64,000 bases of DNA from Adenophora triphylla var. japonica (taxonomy: Eukaryota; Streptophyta; Magnoliopsida; Asterales; Campanulaceae), in the NCBI GenBank assembly GCA_022495995.1, contig JAFEMH010002436.1:186001-250000 (forward strand), in the 5' to 3' direction. Shown here one piece after another: positions 23,422-34,900 of this stretch (its first letter is position 1; every line of letters begins with the position of its first letter). Under the pieces are notes generated by a model. The model did not search any database and had not been told where the DNA came from. It saw only the letters and a list, made by a program, of their open reading frames with translations. The translations under genes were made by a program, and so were the position numbers.

Positions 23422-24834
23422 TTGGCTCTGGGAGAGGCTGAATATGATCCCGAGAACAGCGAAGAATCAGAGGAGGAGGATTGCTTCTATATCCTGCCTG
23501 GGGTTAAATACGTGCCACCCCCTCTCACTCTTCCCCCGCAGTTTCTAGGAGGAGAAGCCGAGTCGCAACTACTACTTCCAGGAATGGGGGCATACGACAA
23601 TTTCTGCGGTTGCATGCACCCATATTCCCCTAGCGGATTTGATCGGCGTTCTCTCTCAGCCGAAATCCCAGTAGTCTGGGAAGATGATTCCGATGACAGC
23701 GATGACGATGATGATGACGAGAGCGAAGAGTCAACTGAGGCCCCAGATCCGGAATTAATCTGGAACAATCATGCCGGAAATGACATCATGGGAGCCGAAC
23801 ATAATGGTTGGTTGTCAGCAAGCGACAATGAAGAAACTTCGGAAGACAATTATGAAACCGAGGACATGAAAGCTATGAAATTTCCTGGGGCTGAGCACGT
23901 GGACGTCATAGAGTTCAACACTGCCTACCATGCTTTGGGGAAAGGGTTTTCGGACACCCGATCCAGGCTGATAGTTGAAGATCTGTTAGAGAGAGGGAAG
24001 CTAACTCCCATCCTCCCCAATGAGAAAATCACCATGGTCAGATCAAATCCGCCCCGAAGCAAAGTAACGATCCTTGTCAGGGTTACCCAAGAAGAGGTCA
24101 CTTTCCCAGAATGCATTTCAGCTATCAGAGAAGTCCTGGAAACCGGCATGATACCGGATGCACCTCCCACACAAAGTGCTATAATCATCTCCAACTCTGA
24201 GTATTACAGAAAGGAACCAGAGTGGCTGCACTATACCGGAGATGAAATCGAGAAGCCGCCAAGCCCTGAGAATAGCAATTCCTGTTGTATGATAACCATA
24301 GGCAATGCAGGCTATAAGGGCGAATCGGAGGACGCTTTAGCTCTATGGGCCATCCAGGGGGCAACAACACAACCCCAGTCTCAAAAGCCTGTAACTTGGG
24401 AAGCGATTTTAAAGGCCGCCGGGGAAGGAGCCAGTGCGGCTCGAAGCTCGGCCCTCACCGTTGCTAGACTCGCGAGAACCCGGTGGTCGGTAGCCAGAAA
24501 AGCTCCTCCGTTGACTCTGGCAGCACTGAAGAAATCCAGTCAAGAAGCAACTGATGAGGAAGTCAACCTGTTGACCCGATCCGGGCAGATCTACCAGGGG
24601 AACCCCAAGACAGATAAGAAGGTAACGGATCAAGCACCAAGGGAAGACCGTCTCCCCTATGCCAAGACAGCCGAAATTCCTGACCCCGAAAAGGAGGATC
24701 CCGTGCTCACCCAGTTGAAGCAAACACAGGCCAACATCTCTCTATGGTCCCTGCTCACCTCGTCTTATCCCCACAAGCTAAAGAAAGCCTGGCACGCACT
24801 TTGGTCCCTATTGATGCTACTCCCGATGAGGTAG
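23422..24834 (+). CDS. Acidic gag-protease linker region of the gypsy polyprotein
   Basis: A 470-residue open frame without a recognisable enzyme domain. Residues about 90-105 form a Ser/Asp/Glu run (DDSDDSDDDDDDESEES). The C-terminal part has LLTRSGQIYQG, a motif seen just before the protease in Tat/Ogre polyproteins. Its last ~30 codons are out of frame with the protease that begins near 24744, so a frame change lies between them. It is one of the longest open frames in the element. Its likely role is a structural or linker part of gag-pro, and no function is claimed. Confidence 0.6.
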   Translation: MALGEAEYDPENSEESEEEDCFYILPGVKYVPPPLTLPPQFLGGEAESQLLLPGMGAYDNFCGCMHPYSPSGFDRRSLSAEIPVVWEDDSDDSDDDDDDESEESTEAPDPELIWNNHAGNDIMGAEHNGWLSASDNEETSEDNYETEDMKAMKFPGAEHVDVIEFNTAYHALGKGFSDTRSRLIVEDLLERGKLTPILPNEKITMVRSNPPRSKVTILVRVTQEEVTFPECISAIREVLETGMIPDAPPTQSAIIISNSEYYRKEPEWLHYTGDEIEKPPSPENSNSCCMITIGNAGYKGESEDALALWAIQGATTQPQSQKPVTWEAILKAAGEGASAARSSALTVARLARTRWSVARKAPPLTLAALKKSSQEATDEEVNLLTRSGQIYQGNPKTDKKVTDQAPREDRLPYAKTAEIPDPEKEDPVLTQLKQTQANISLWSLLTSSYPHKLKKAWHALWSLLMLLPMR

Positions 24835-25403
24835 TACAATTGATCGGGAACATCCACTACGGGAACATAATCATTTTCACGAACCTTGATCTCCCTCAAT
24901 TCGGGGCCGACCATAACGAGCCTCTCTTCATCACAGTCCAATTGGATGAACGACGCCTCCCTCGAGTCCTGGTTGACAATGGGTCCGAGATGAATATCCT
25001 CCCGGCTAAGATCATGAGTCTGCTCGACATCAAGTCCACAGATTTAAAGCCTTCCTCCCTCACAGTCAAAGCTTACGACTCGACATCTCGAGCAGTCCTT
25101 GGAGTTGCTACTTTGGACCTCTGGTTTGGCAAGAAATTGATACCTGTGGAATTCCAGGTTATCGATATTCCGATCAACTTTAATGCCTTATTGGGAAGAC
25201 CTTGGCTGCATCAGGTCAAGGGGGTCGCTTCGAGCCTCCACCAGTGTGTGAAATTCGTCTCGGATGGGGATTTGAAAACCATTTACGGGGATCTAGTCAC
25301 CTTGGAGGGCACGGATACAGGTGGAATACCTATTCTGGAAATCAAACATGATGAGGAAGGTCTCATGCTGACATGCTTCACGGTTGAGCCTCCTAAAGCC
25401 TAA
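24744..25403 (+). pseudogene. Retropepsin-like aspartic protease of the gypsy element
   Basis: The protease core reads LVDNGSEMNILP (active-site Asp in the D-N-G-S context usual for the Tat lineage), then FNALLGRPWLHQVKGVASSLHQ, the conserved second half of the fold. It would process the gag-pol polyprotein. The frame ends at 25403, and the next domain (G-patch) resumes at 25452 in another frame, so the polyprotein is broken. Confidence 0.8.
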
Positions 25404-25451
25404 GTTTGCAACGTAGATCTGACAATCACTCGGGATAAAATCCCTCCGGTC

Positions 25452-26287
25452 TTGAAAATGATGAGGAAGATGAGCTATCTACCTGGCCTCGGTCTAGGGA
25501 AGCACCAACAAGGAACTCACAAACTCATCGAGGTGAAAGAGCAGAAAACTCACCATGGCCTTGGGTATGAACCGACTTCGGGGAAAATTGTAATGGGAAA
25601 AGAATTTGCTCTACAAAGGAAAGAAGCTATCACAGGAAGGGTCCCGGTCAACGGCCCTAAATCTCTCCCTTTTAGTCCTAATCTGGCTGACTACTTCGTC
25701 AAAGGTCCTATACAGCATGGGAATGCCACAGTCAAAGAACCTACAGAAGGATGGCTGAAGCTACATGATGATCTCAGAAAGTCCTGGGGAAACAAAGCCA
25801 ACCCGGTCAGTAGGATGTTTGCGGATCTGCCCAGATGCACAGGGCTACCACCACCATGGAAAGTGAGATTACCTTCAAAGGCATGCCAAGCCTAGTAGAA
25901 CAGTTCGAGAAGCTCACTACCAGAATTCCGATTGTCCAGGAAGGCCTGAAGCCTGAGTTTGAATTAACAGTGCCAAAAGATAAAGCCATAGAGGTCTTTT
26001 CAGATGATTGGGATGGTCTGATTATGCAGCAGTTATTCGGGGAATATGTTCAGGTGCCGGACCTGATTGATCTCAGTTCAGTCAAAGAGATGGTAGCGAT
26101 GATCGAGAAGGGAGGACAGAAACAATGCAATTCCCGAGTCATGAGGCCGCTGACAGCAATGCCATTGAAGAATTGGGAAACTCTCTCAGGCTCGTCCGCG
26201 ACCAAAGAGGAAATGATCACCATTGGATTGGTCCCCCGTCCCTTTGTGTCAACCCATGTCAAGTCCTCCGAGTCCCTCATTGTCTAG
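25452..26287 (+). pseudogene. G-patch segment of the gypsy polyprotein
   Basis: The first part has MMRKMSYLPGLGLGKHQQG, a G-patch motif that Tat/Ogre polyproteins carry between protease and reverse transcriptase and that may bind RNA. The frame changes near 25890 and continues to 26287. No reverse transcriptase (YxDD) or RNase H sequence follows. The region 26290-26700 is A/T-rich with 'taataataaaa' runs and marks a deletion of the whole RT-RH part. Confidence 0.7.
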
Positions 26288-26700
26288 TTCAAGTCGCTAG
26301 AGTCGTCCGATGGCCTTACGCCTAAAGACTGCGAAGTTGTAGCCAATGCTGTATTTCCTTTCGTTCTAAATGAAATGATGAACCTTTCTGAGTATCCCTT
26401 GATTGCCACTTTAACTAATGATAAATTGGCTAATAATTAAAAAAAAAGAATTTTTAATAATGATTCACTAGATAAAGAAGCAGACACATTAAATAAAGAA
26501 TATAAAAAATAATAATAAAAAAAATCTTTAAGCAGGTTGTTCGGAAAGAGGAAAATCGAGCCCAAGCTGCCGAAGAGATTTTTACAAGTGTGAATCTGGG
26601 AACTTGCGGAAGAGTCTAAAGAGACGCAGATTGGTATCTTCTTCGAAGGAACTGAAAAGGATGCCCTACAAAGTCCTACGAAGTTCTCAACTCAAAGAAA

Positions 26701-27420
26701 GTGGCCCTCTTCATCAAAGAGAACATCATATGCAGATACGGGCTGCCAGCCGAAATCATTTCAGATAATGGATCACACTTTGAAGGGGAATGCGACAGGC
26801 TGCTAGCAGAATTCAGAATAACCCGTCACAATTCATCTCCTTATAGGCCCCAAACCAACGGAACCGTTGAAGCAGCAAACAAGACTTTGGAAAACATCAT
26901 TCGGAAAATGGTTGTCCGAGGTCGAGATTGGCCCGAGAAGCTACACCTTGCTCTCTGGGGCTACAGAACATCCGTCAGAACGGCAACCGGGGAAACACCG
27001 TTTGCCCTCACCTACGAAATGGAAGCCATACTCCCAATCGACCTAGAAATCCCCTCACTCCGTGTGCTGTTGGAAAGCCAGATCAACGAGGTCGAATGGC
27101 TTCAGAGTCGCCATGATGAGTTGGCCCTGCTAGATGAACGCCGATTGAAAGTCATGGAACACATCCGAGCTTACCAAGGAAGAATGGCCAGAGCCTTCGA
27201 TAAGAAAGTAAAACATCGGGAGATCAGAGAGGGTGATCTCGTTTTGAAAGAGAAACCCCTAGTTCGCATCAACCCACTTGGCAAATGGGAGCCTGTTTGG
27301 GTCGGGCCATATGTCGTTCAGAAAATCTTCTCCGGAGGAGCCATGCAACTTGCAGACCTCGATGGAAATCCTTTTGTACATCCAGTGAATGGCGACAAGC
27401 TGCGCAGATACTACGCGTAG
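26701..27420 (+). pseudogene. Integrase core, N-terminally truncated (gypsy element)
   Basis: A 239-codon open frame with the second and third catalytic positions of the integrase DDE triad, in IISDNGSHFEGE (Asp) and NGTVEAANKTLEN (Glu), followed by GYRTSVRTATGETPFALTY and a C-terminal chromatin-binding-like region ending VNGDKLRRYYA. The HHCC zinc finger and the first catalytic Asp are missing. Integrase inserts element cDNA into the chromosome, and this copy could not. The intact frame length suggests the 5' deletion happened relatively recently. Confidence 0.85.
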
Positions 27421-27456
27421 AACACTGAGTCAAAACAAAAAAAAAACAACAAAAAA

Positions 27457-27670
27457 ATATATCAAAAAAAAAGAGTGCTAAAAGAGTAATATCCAACTAG
27501 GTTGAAAACCCGAAAAGGGCGGCCTAGGTAAAAAACAGGGTTGCACAAAAAAAAAAAACAAAAACAAAAAAAATATATCAAAAAAAAAAAAGAGTGCTAA
27601 AAGAGTAATACCCAACTAGGTTGAAAACCCGAAAAGGGCGGCCTAGGTAAAAAACAGGGTTGCACCAACA
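27457..27670 (+). repeat. Two direct copies of a ~95-bp segment after integrase
   Basis: 'gagtgctaaaagagtaatatccaac' with 'cccgaaaagggcggcctagg' occurs near 27471-27545 and again near 27590-27665, with only a few differences. A-rich spacers surround both. The segment is non-coding and typical of the region downstream of integrase in this lineage. Confidence 0.85.
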
Positions 27671-27974
27671 AAAAAAAACCAACAAAAATTAACCAGGTCG
27701 AACTACGGAGACCTGAGCCCTTTAGTCCAAGGGAACGTAGGCAGCCGAAAACGGTTCGGTCTAAAACACAAATAAAAGTCATACTTTGATCAAGCCATGA
27801 AGGCGTCTTGAAAAACTCTAAAGCAATTCACATATTCATTACAGTTAAAAACTTTTTGATGAGTCTAAGCTCGGTTCACACCTACGACTTACAACCTGCT
27901 AAAAGAAACTAAGATACATAATTCAACTAATGTGTCTGCTACGACAAGAAAGGGATACTCAGAAAATCTCAAAA

Positions 27975-29478
27975 TCACTCCAAGCCACTCGTACTGGCTT
28001 CTCCCCTCTTCTTCCCTCCTCTTCGGGTCTTCTTCCTCTGCACGGGAAAAATATCAGTCTTCCGCCTACCAAGCTCTGGTGTAGGGACAGGATCTATCAA
28101 ACCCGCATCTGTCAGGGCCTTAGTAGCCCTAGCCTCATCTCTCATCTCCTGTAGCCGAGCTGGTAACATAGGAGTCCTCCTCTCTTGTCTCCTGACATAA
28201 GCCTCATAGTCGATCACAGCATCTCCGCTCCTATCATGAGGGTTGGCCCTCGCCTCAGCCCTCCTCCTCTCAGAAACCGTCATGTCTTCCATACCAACAA
28301 TGGCCTCACGCCATCTCAATATAGCCATCTGAGTCTCCCCCAAATGCCTCTCGTACCAATCCAAGTACCAAGTGGTCAGAAATATGTGTCCCGGACGCCT
28401 GAGGATAACCCTAGGAGGAAAGACGTCATACCTCCATGCTCGGGAAAGAAATGGGAACACTGAAGGATCATCCATCGAAATAGAAGCCACCACCCTGGTA
28501 GCTATATCCTCAAAATCCTCCAAAGGAGTCTGCTCCAAGCCAAACTGTCTCGGAACCAGAGCCGGAATGTAAAAACTGGGTGAGAAAGCCCCGGAAGCAG
28601 AACCACATAAGACCCATCCTGAAGTACTCTCCGAGTCTCTACCCGTCAATGAGGCACCGACCACCTGATATCTGTAGTCTGGCGACAAGCCATCCAACGC
28701 TCCCATGAGCCCTGATCATCGAGGTCCACAGTAACCCCTCTCCTGGCAAATGTCCAAGGTTTGACCGCATCAGAAGTTTCACGAAGGACCCCCAGGCGCT
28801 CCATCAGCCACATGGTCAAAAGAAACGGGCTGCCCCCGTGCATATACCGCCTCCCGATAGCCAACCTGTCAAGAGCATGAAAAGTCTCCCCCAGGATCAA
28901 GGGCACAACATCCCGACCCGAACGGCAGTGTACAACCACATCCAGCAAAGCTCGATGACAGATTCCAAAAGAGTAAACCATGAACAAGGTCCCAAACATA
29001 CAAAGTGCAAAAGCATCCCAATAGGCATCATCAATCAAGCCTAAACCCCTAAATCTATCAGGAAGACCAGAAATGTGAAAGTGATCGGGACCAGGGATCA
29101 TACCTTGTGCTTCCTCCGGAGAAAGATGAAGAAGGTTGAACAACTTATCAACGAAAGAGGCTCCTCCGGACAAAGGAATTGCAATCTCTTCCACCTCGGG
29201 ACCGCCAAGCAAAGCCCGAAATTCTTCAACAGTCGGAACAACTTCATTGTAAGAAAAGCAAAAACATGCCTTCTAGTATCCCAAAATGAAAAAGAAGCCC
29301 TCAAAAGATCATAGTCCGGAACCAATTCTTTGAGAGACCACAAGCACCTTACCTTGTACCTTTCTTCAAAAAATGACCTCCTCTTATGCATAATCTCCCT
29401 ACACCACTCCTTGAACTTTTCAAAGAATGACATTTGGATTTCTTTGGACAATTTTAGAGAATTTTTGGGCATTTCCAT
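27975..29478 (-). pseudogene. Antisense ORF (aORF), DUF7745-like protein of the Tat lineage
   Basis: A protein of about 500 residues lies antisense to gag-pol and is split over three frames: 29478-29098, 29212-28646 and 28706-27975. The parts join as one domain: LLRASFSFWDTRRHVFAF, then after a one-base shift VVPTVEEFRALLGGPEVEE, then DAYWDAFALCMFG and ILGETFHALDRLA. This order resembles the plant DUF7745 family found in antisense ORFs of Tat/Ogre retrotransposons, and it is distantly reminiscent of PMD proteins. The C-terminal third is basic and Glu/Arg-rich (RRQERRTPMLPARLQEMRDE) and ends with KKTRRGGKKRGEASTSGLE. Its function is not known. Both frame breaks are single-base changes. Confidence 0.65.
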
Positions 29479-29886
29479 GGCTTTTCTCTCTTCTCTCCCG
29501 AAATTCCAGTTTGAACTGGAGAAGATGAAGTTTCAGATGACATTTATGGCCTAAACCAGATTCAACAACCGAAATAAATGAAGTCTGACAGGAGCCTGAC
29601 TGATCCGCGCGGATCCTTTTGATCCCCGGCATAATTCTTTTTTTTTTTACAGCTTGAAACCTGTGCAAAACCTGCCCAAACAGTTCATATACCAAACATT
29701 CACACCCTTGCCAAAAAACCAGGGCTCATGCAACATTGCATTCATTAAAAAAAAAGTAAATGACAGTGATCCTAGATTATTACATACCCAAAAAAAAAGA
29801 AGAAAAAAAAAGTGTGCATGAAAAATAAATTGTGTCTGTCTAAATAGGTACAATCCCAATCTCAGAAATCAATCAAAGATAATCAG

Positions 29887-30471
29887 TCAGAATCCTCGGT
29901 CCTCGGTGGCCGGCACTTTCCCCCGATCCCTCTTGCGGCTCGGGCCCGCCTCCTCAGTAGCCATGAATACCTCAGGCTCGGAATCGTCATCCTCGTCTCC
30001 AGAGAGAGGCTCGCCTGGATAAACCGGTATGCCACGATAAGGCAAGCCGAGGTCCGCAAAGAAGTCATATCCGAACGTGAACGCGTCGGATTCCTGGACA
30101 TGCGAAGAAGAGCCACCATGATGCCAAACATGTCCCTGCCCATGCAAATCCCCGAGGATGACGTGATCCGGAGGAAGCTCCATGTCGGGATCTATGAGAG
30201 GAGAAAGGGGAGTCTCGGTAGAATGCTCCGAAGGAATAGGGGAAGTCTCCCGCTCTACAGGCGCCGGCTGTGCCCGTCTCGCTCTACCCGGAAAAGTCTC
30301 GTCTTTCAGCCTTAACGGAATTTCGGCAGAGTTTCGCTTGCGCGATTGACGTTTTGACTTTTTGGCATTGTCCAAGAAGATAATAGGCATGGGTCGGACG
30401 ATAAAAGCCCAATGACACAGTGTCACATTGAACTTTGTTGCATACGTTGCGCGAGTCAAAGTCAAAGTCAA
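29887..30471 (-). CDS. Uncharacterised antisense ORF upstream of the aORF
   Basis: A 194-codon frame on the minus strand; a more conservative start is the Met at about 30390 (MPIIFLDNAKK). The N-terminal part is basic (KKSKRQSRKRNS) and the C-terminal part acidic (GDEDDDSEPEVF), ending GPSRKRDRGKVPATEDRGF. I do not recognise a domain. It lies 5' of the DUF7745-like aORF on the same strand and may be a first exon or a separate reading frame. A chance ORF is possible. Confidence 0.35.
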   Translation of the reverse strand: MTLTLTRATYATKFNVTLCHWAFIVRPMPIIFLDNAKKSKRQSRKRNSAEIPLRLKDETFPGRARRAQPAPVERETSPIPSEHSTETPLSPLIDPDMELPPDHVILGDLHGQGHVWHHGGSSSHVQESDAFTFGYDFFADLGLPYRGIPVYPGEPLSGDEDDDSEPEVFMATEEAGPSRKRDRGKVPATEDRGF

Positions 30472-30890
30472 TGTCGGGTCAAGATCTTGCCAATTTTTCC
30501 TTGTCAGAATTTAGGCAGAGCTCCGCTTGCGCGAAAGATCTTTGGATTTTTTTTTTGGCACGGACTCGGGCTCGACTCTTACGTATCTCGTGCGGGTCAA
30601 AGTCAATTTCTAAAGGAATATCTGTCTATGGCATCTTTATTTGAAGGAAATGATGTAAAGATAGGACCTTTACACCAATACACTCTAAGAGATGCCTCAA
30701 GTACCAAAGGGGACTAGGGGAAGGGTATAAAGATTGGATCTTTATACTCATCATATGCCTTTTTGTGCCTTATGAAGGTCACTAGGCAATCCTTGGAGAG
30801 TGATCCAACCATTAGGGACATGGGGAATGCATTTTAAAGTAAAGATGACATTTTTACACTAACATATGTAATGAACATGATGCAAGCTAA

Positions 30891-31088
30891 GGCCATGTCT
30901 TGTCGAGCGTTTTTGTTTAAACGGAGATAAAAAAACTCAGCTTTTTTTTATTAAGCGTGTTAGTCAAGAGTTTTAGACGGTTGAATTTTAAAAAGTGGGG
31001 AACATTTTGGCCGCTCAAAATTATAGCGTTCAGAATAAGCTCAGTTTTAAAAACTCTCCGTTTATAAAACTGTGTACCAGACGAGCCC
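30891..31088. mobile_element. Tourist-like MITE
   Basis: A 198-bp element flanked by TAA (30888-30890 and 31089-31091). The ends GGCCATGTCTTGTCGAGCG and GGGCTCGTCTGGTACACAG (inverse of the right end) match only partly, as in many decayed Tourist copies. The interior has 'aaaactcagcttttttt' and its approximate inverse. Confidence 0.65.
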
Positions 31089-31299
31089 TAAGACTAGGAA
31101 TGAAAAGGGAGGACCTTTATGGCTTTCCTATGTCCTTTATGAACCTTTTAGGTGGACAATCCTTGGAAGCAAGGTCTATGGGGAGGGGGATGACATTCAT
31201 GAATAAAGATGACATTTTTATTGTAAAAGATGACATTTTTATATGCAAAAGATGCTATTTTCACATCACCATGTGAGAGATCCACCCTAGAACAAGCCA

Positions 31300-31976
31300 T
31301 TTGAGGTCTTATTGTTCATCCTTGGGATGGATCTTCTATGGATCCCATGTGATAGGGGAATGGGGATATTATGATCTACATGACTAAAGATTTGATTTTT
31401 ATAACAATAGATCAAATATCAAGCAAGTAAATGACAATAGAAATAGCAAAGAACAATATAGCAAGTATGACAAGTATATTTTAAATAGAAGGGGAGGAGA
31501 GGTTACCAATGGTGGTGTTCCTCTATCTCCCTTAAAGATTGCCTAAGGAAGGACCAACTTTGGAGGGGTTTTGGAGAGGATGGAGGTGATTTTGGGGAGC
31601 TCTCAGCTTTTTGAAATTTCGTGTTTGTATTTTGGCAGAGTAACAGTGCTCAAATTTGTATTACAAAATGAATAGAGGAGGCCTCTATTTATAGGCAGTC
31701 TGGTGATGGCTAATGAAGCCGTGCGGCTGTAACCCTCAGCTAATGAAGCCGTGCGGTCTTATCCATTAGTGACTCAGCCAATTTCTAGAACCATGCAAGG
31801 TGGCCTTCTAGAAGGTCTTTTCCAGCGAGGGACTACGTGGAATTTTAATTCCTAACAAGTCCGTCGCCCCTCGAGAGGTTTGGGAAAGTTCCCAAATTGC
31901 CCCTGAACTTTAGGAAAGTCCGGGGAATTGCCGGGAAACTTAACCGGAAGGCATGAGCCAGATTTGGGTACTTACA
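31300..31976 (-). mobile_element. LTR-like terminal segment in inverted orientation
   Basis: Read on the minus strand it starts TGTAAGTACCC at 31976 and has a TATA-like 'gcctataaatagaggcc' about 280 bases in, then a region resembling a U5 ('ggtaacctctcctcccc'). The layout parallels the plus-strand LTR at 17845-19564, but it is a different family member in the opposite direction. No primer-binding site is visible. It could be the 5' LTR of a second, minus-strand element or a rearranged end. The inner limit is uncertain. Confidence 0.5.
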
Positions 31977-34900
31977 CTTAGCCGATATAGGCTCTCAATC
32001 GACATCATCCTTACCTAATTTTGATCCCAACTTTGAACCATCATCCTCAACCTTTCAGCCAACCATTGACCCAATGCCCAACCTTTCTAAGTCTGATATG
32101 GCAGAAGTGATGAATGAACTATTTTATGATTTTGAAAAACTAAACGATGTTCACAAAGTAATGTCTGCTAATTTCAAAAGAATCTCAACTTAAAATGACT
32201 CTCTTAAATCAGAGATAAAAATTTTGAAAGAAAACAAGCACGAGTCAGACCAATTTGATAAAAGAAAATCAAGATTTCAAGGATAGACTAAACATATGTC
32301 TTAGTCAAATTACTGATTTAGTTTCAAGAAACAATTTTCTCACTAAGACAATTGATTCTTAATTACTCTAAATCAAAGGCAGCTGTTGATACAATCCTAC
32401 AAGAATAATGTCTTATAATAACCAATTTGTTTTGGGATTTAACTCCAGCAGTGACAGCAAAGACAAGTCATTTATTAAGTCTATTACTGAGAACTTGATG
32501 GACAAGTTTGATGATAGTCCATCTGACCTGCTAAATAAAAGTACTACTGGTACTTTTGGTGATGTTCCTCTCACTTACCCAAAAGTGAAGGAACAGATCA
32601 AGGTAAAGAAAATTGACAAGAACAAATCTAATTGAACTAAGGTAGTTGATACCAAGCTGGGACCCTATATCCCACTTAGTGATGGTGACAGCAAAGCTGG
32701 TATTCACATTGCTGGTCAGTCTACATTTTTAGAAACCTCAACTGGTAATAAAGCAGATGTAATCGCTCAAGGAACAACAACTGGTCAGGCAAGTGGCAGA
32801 GCTCTCCTAATCGGTAAGGCTGCATCAACCGGTAAAGGCATTTCCAAACACCTACAACCTACCAACAAAGGAAACACCAACACTTTTGTTCCCAAAGTAT
32901 TTGTTAATGCTCAAACTTCAAAACCTTCTAAAACAGTGATCAAATTGGATATCAACTCACCTACCTGCACACAGCCTATTTCAATCAAGTGTGTATATTG
33001 TGGAGATTTCGATCACAAGGCTTATGAATGCCTCTTGAAGCACCTTTCTGGACCCCAATGAGTCTCAAAGCTCAAGTGGTGGCCAGATATGGTTGCCCAA
33101 GAATATTGGACCCAAAAGAATAAGGGGGACCATAAGCTTAATGTTTTATTCATATATGCTTTATGGCCTCAACCGATGCTAGTAAGGACATTTGGATTTT
33201 GGATAGTGGATGCTTAAGGCATATGACTGGCCATTCAGATCTCCTTACTAATATTGAAGAAGCATCAGGTACTACAGTTGTCTTTGGTGACAATGCTAAG
33301 GGTAAAATTGTAGGTCGTGGATTCATCATAAGAGGTATAGTTAATATACAAAAGGTATATTTGGTGGATGGTCGTAAACATAACCTTCTCTCCATATCAC
33401 AATTTTGTGATAAAGATATTCATTGTGTATTTACTTCTTCCAACTATTATGTGAAAAACATTACTACCGGAGAAACCCTTCTCACTGGACAAAGAAAAGG
33501 TAACATATATGCTATAAATTTAAATGCTATTTTTAGTGTTACTAATGTTTGTTTTGTAGCTAAGAACATCAGTGAGAACTAATTTATATGGCATAAGAGA
33601 CTAAGTTACTTGAACTTCAAATACCTATACAAGCTAGCCAATGCAAATTTGGTCATCGGCTTACCTCAAGTGTCTACTGATCATGGAAGGAAGTGCAGAG
33701 CATGCTAGATAGGAAAGCAACATAAAACATCATTCCAAAGAAAGCCCTACATGTCCACATCTAAGTGCCTTTAATTGCTACATATGGATCTGTTTGGCCC
33801 CACAACAACTGCCAATTTAGGGGGAATCAGATATGCCTTAGTTGTTGTAGATAAATATTCAAGATATATTTGGGTTGAAACTTTCAGCTACAAAGATGAC
33901 ACTTATGGAGTTGCCACCAAGCTTTTCCGTCTACTTCAAACTCAAAAGTAAAGTGACATCATCAGTATGAGATCCGACAATTTAACGGAGTTCAAGAACA
34001 ATGGCATTGCTCGGTACTGTGATGATCACGAAATTGATCACAATTTCTTAACTGCTGGAACACCACAACAAAATGATGTTGTTGAGAGAAAGAACATAAC
34101 CTTATTCGAGGCGGGCAAAACTATGATATCTGAAGCAAGGCTACCTAATTACTTTTGGGCTGAAGCTATCAACACAGTATACTTCACTCAGAATCGGTCA
34201 TTGGTCAATAAGTTTCACAACAAGACTCCTTACGAGCTTTGTCGTGGCAGAATTCCCAATATCGGTTTCTTTAAAATATTCGACTGCAAATGTTATGTTC
34301 TTTACAACGGTAAAGAATATCGAGGTAAATTTGATGAAAAGGCCAATGAATGTATCTTTGTTGGTTATGCCAAACACAGTAAGACTTTTAGAATATTCAA
34401 TAAATGTCTGTTGAAAATTGTTGAATCTGTTCATGTTACATTTGATGAATTTGATTTGCTAGAGTCTGATAAAACTCCAAATAGTAATGACTCTGGTGTT
34501 TATGAGACAGGTGAATGCAATTATGCAGTAACTTTAACTTCAATCAAAATACCAGTAATAATGCAAATCACCCTTCAGCTCAGAATTCAGGTATATCAAG
34601 TGGTGTAACCGATAGAGCCCTAGTTGATGATTCATTTTCCCTCAATCGGTTAGAAGAGAACCCATCTCCCAAAATCCCTTAACCGATTCTTTACCAACTA
34701 GTCCCTCTACCAATGTTCCTATTACACAACCTGAACCTGAACCAATTTCCAAAATTAATATACCATTTCCTTCACCTCAACCTAATCTTGATCATCTGTC
34801 CAACTTACCATCCCCTAACCAATTCTCACCTCAACCGGTCACACCTCCCTCAACTGACTATACTCCTCCACTAGAAACCTTAAGACAAGAATCAGTCAGT

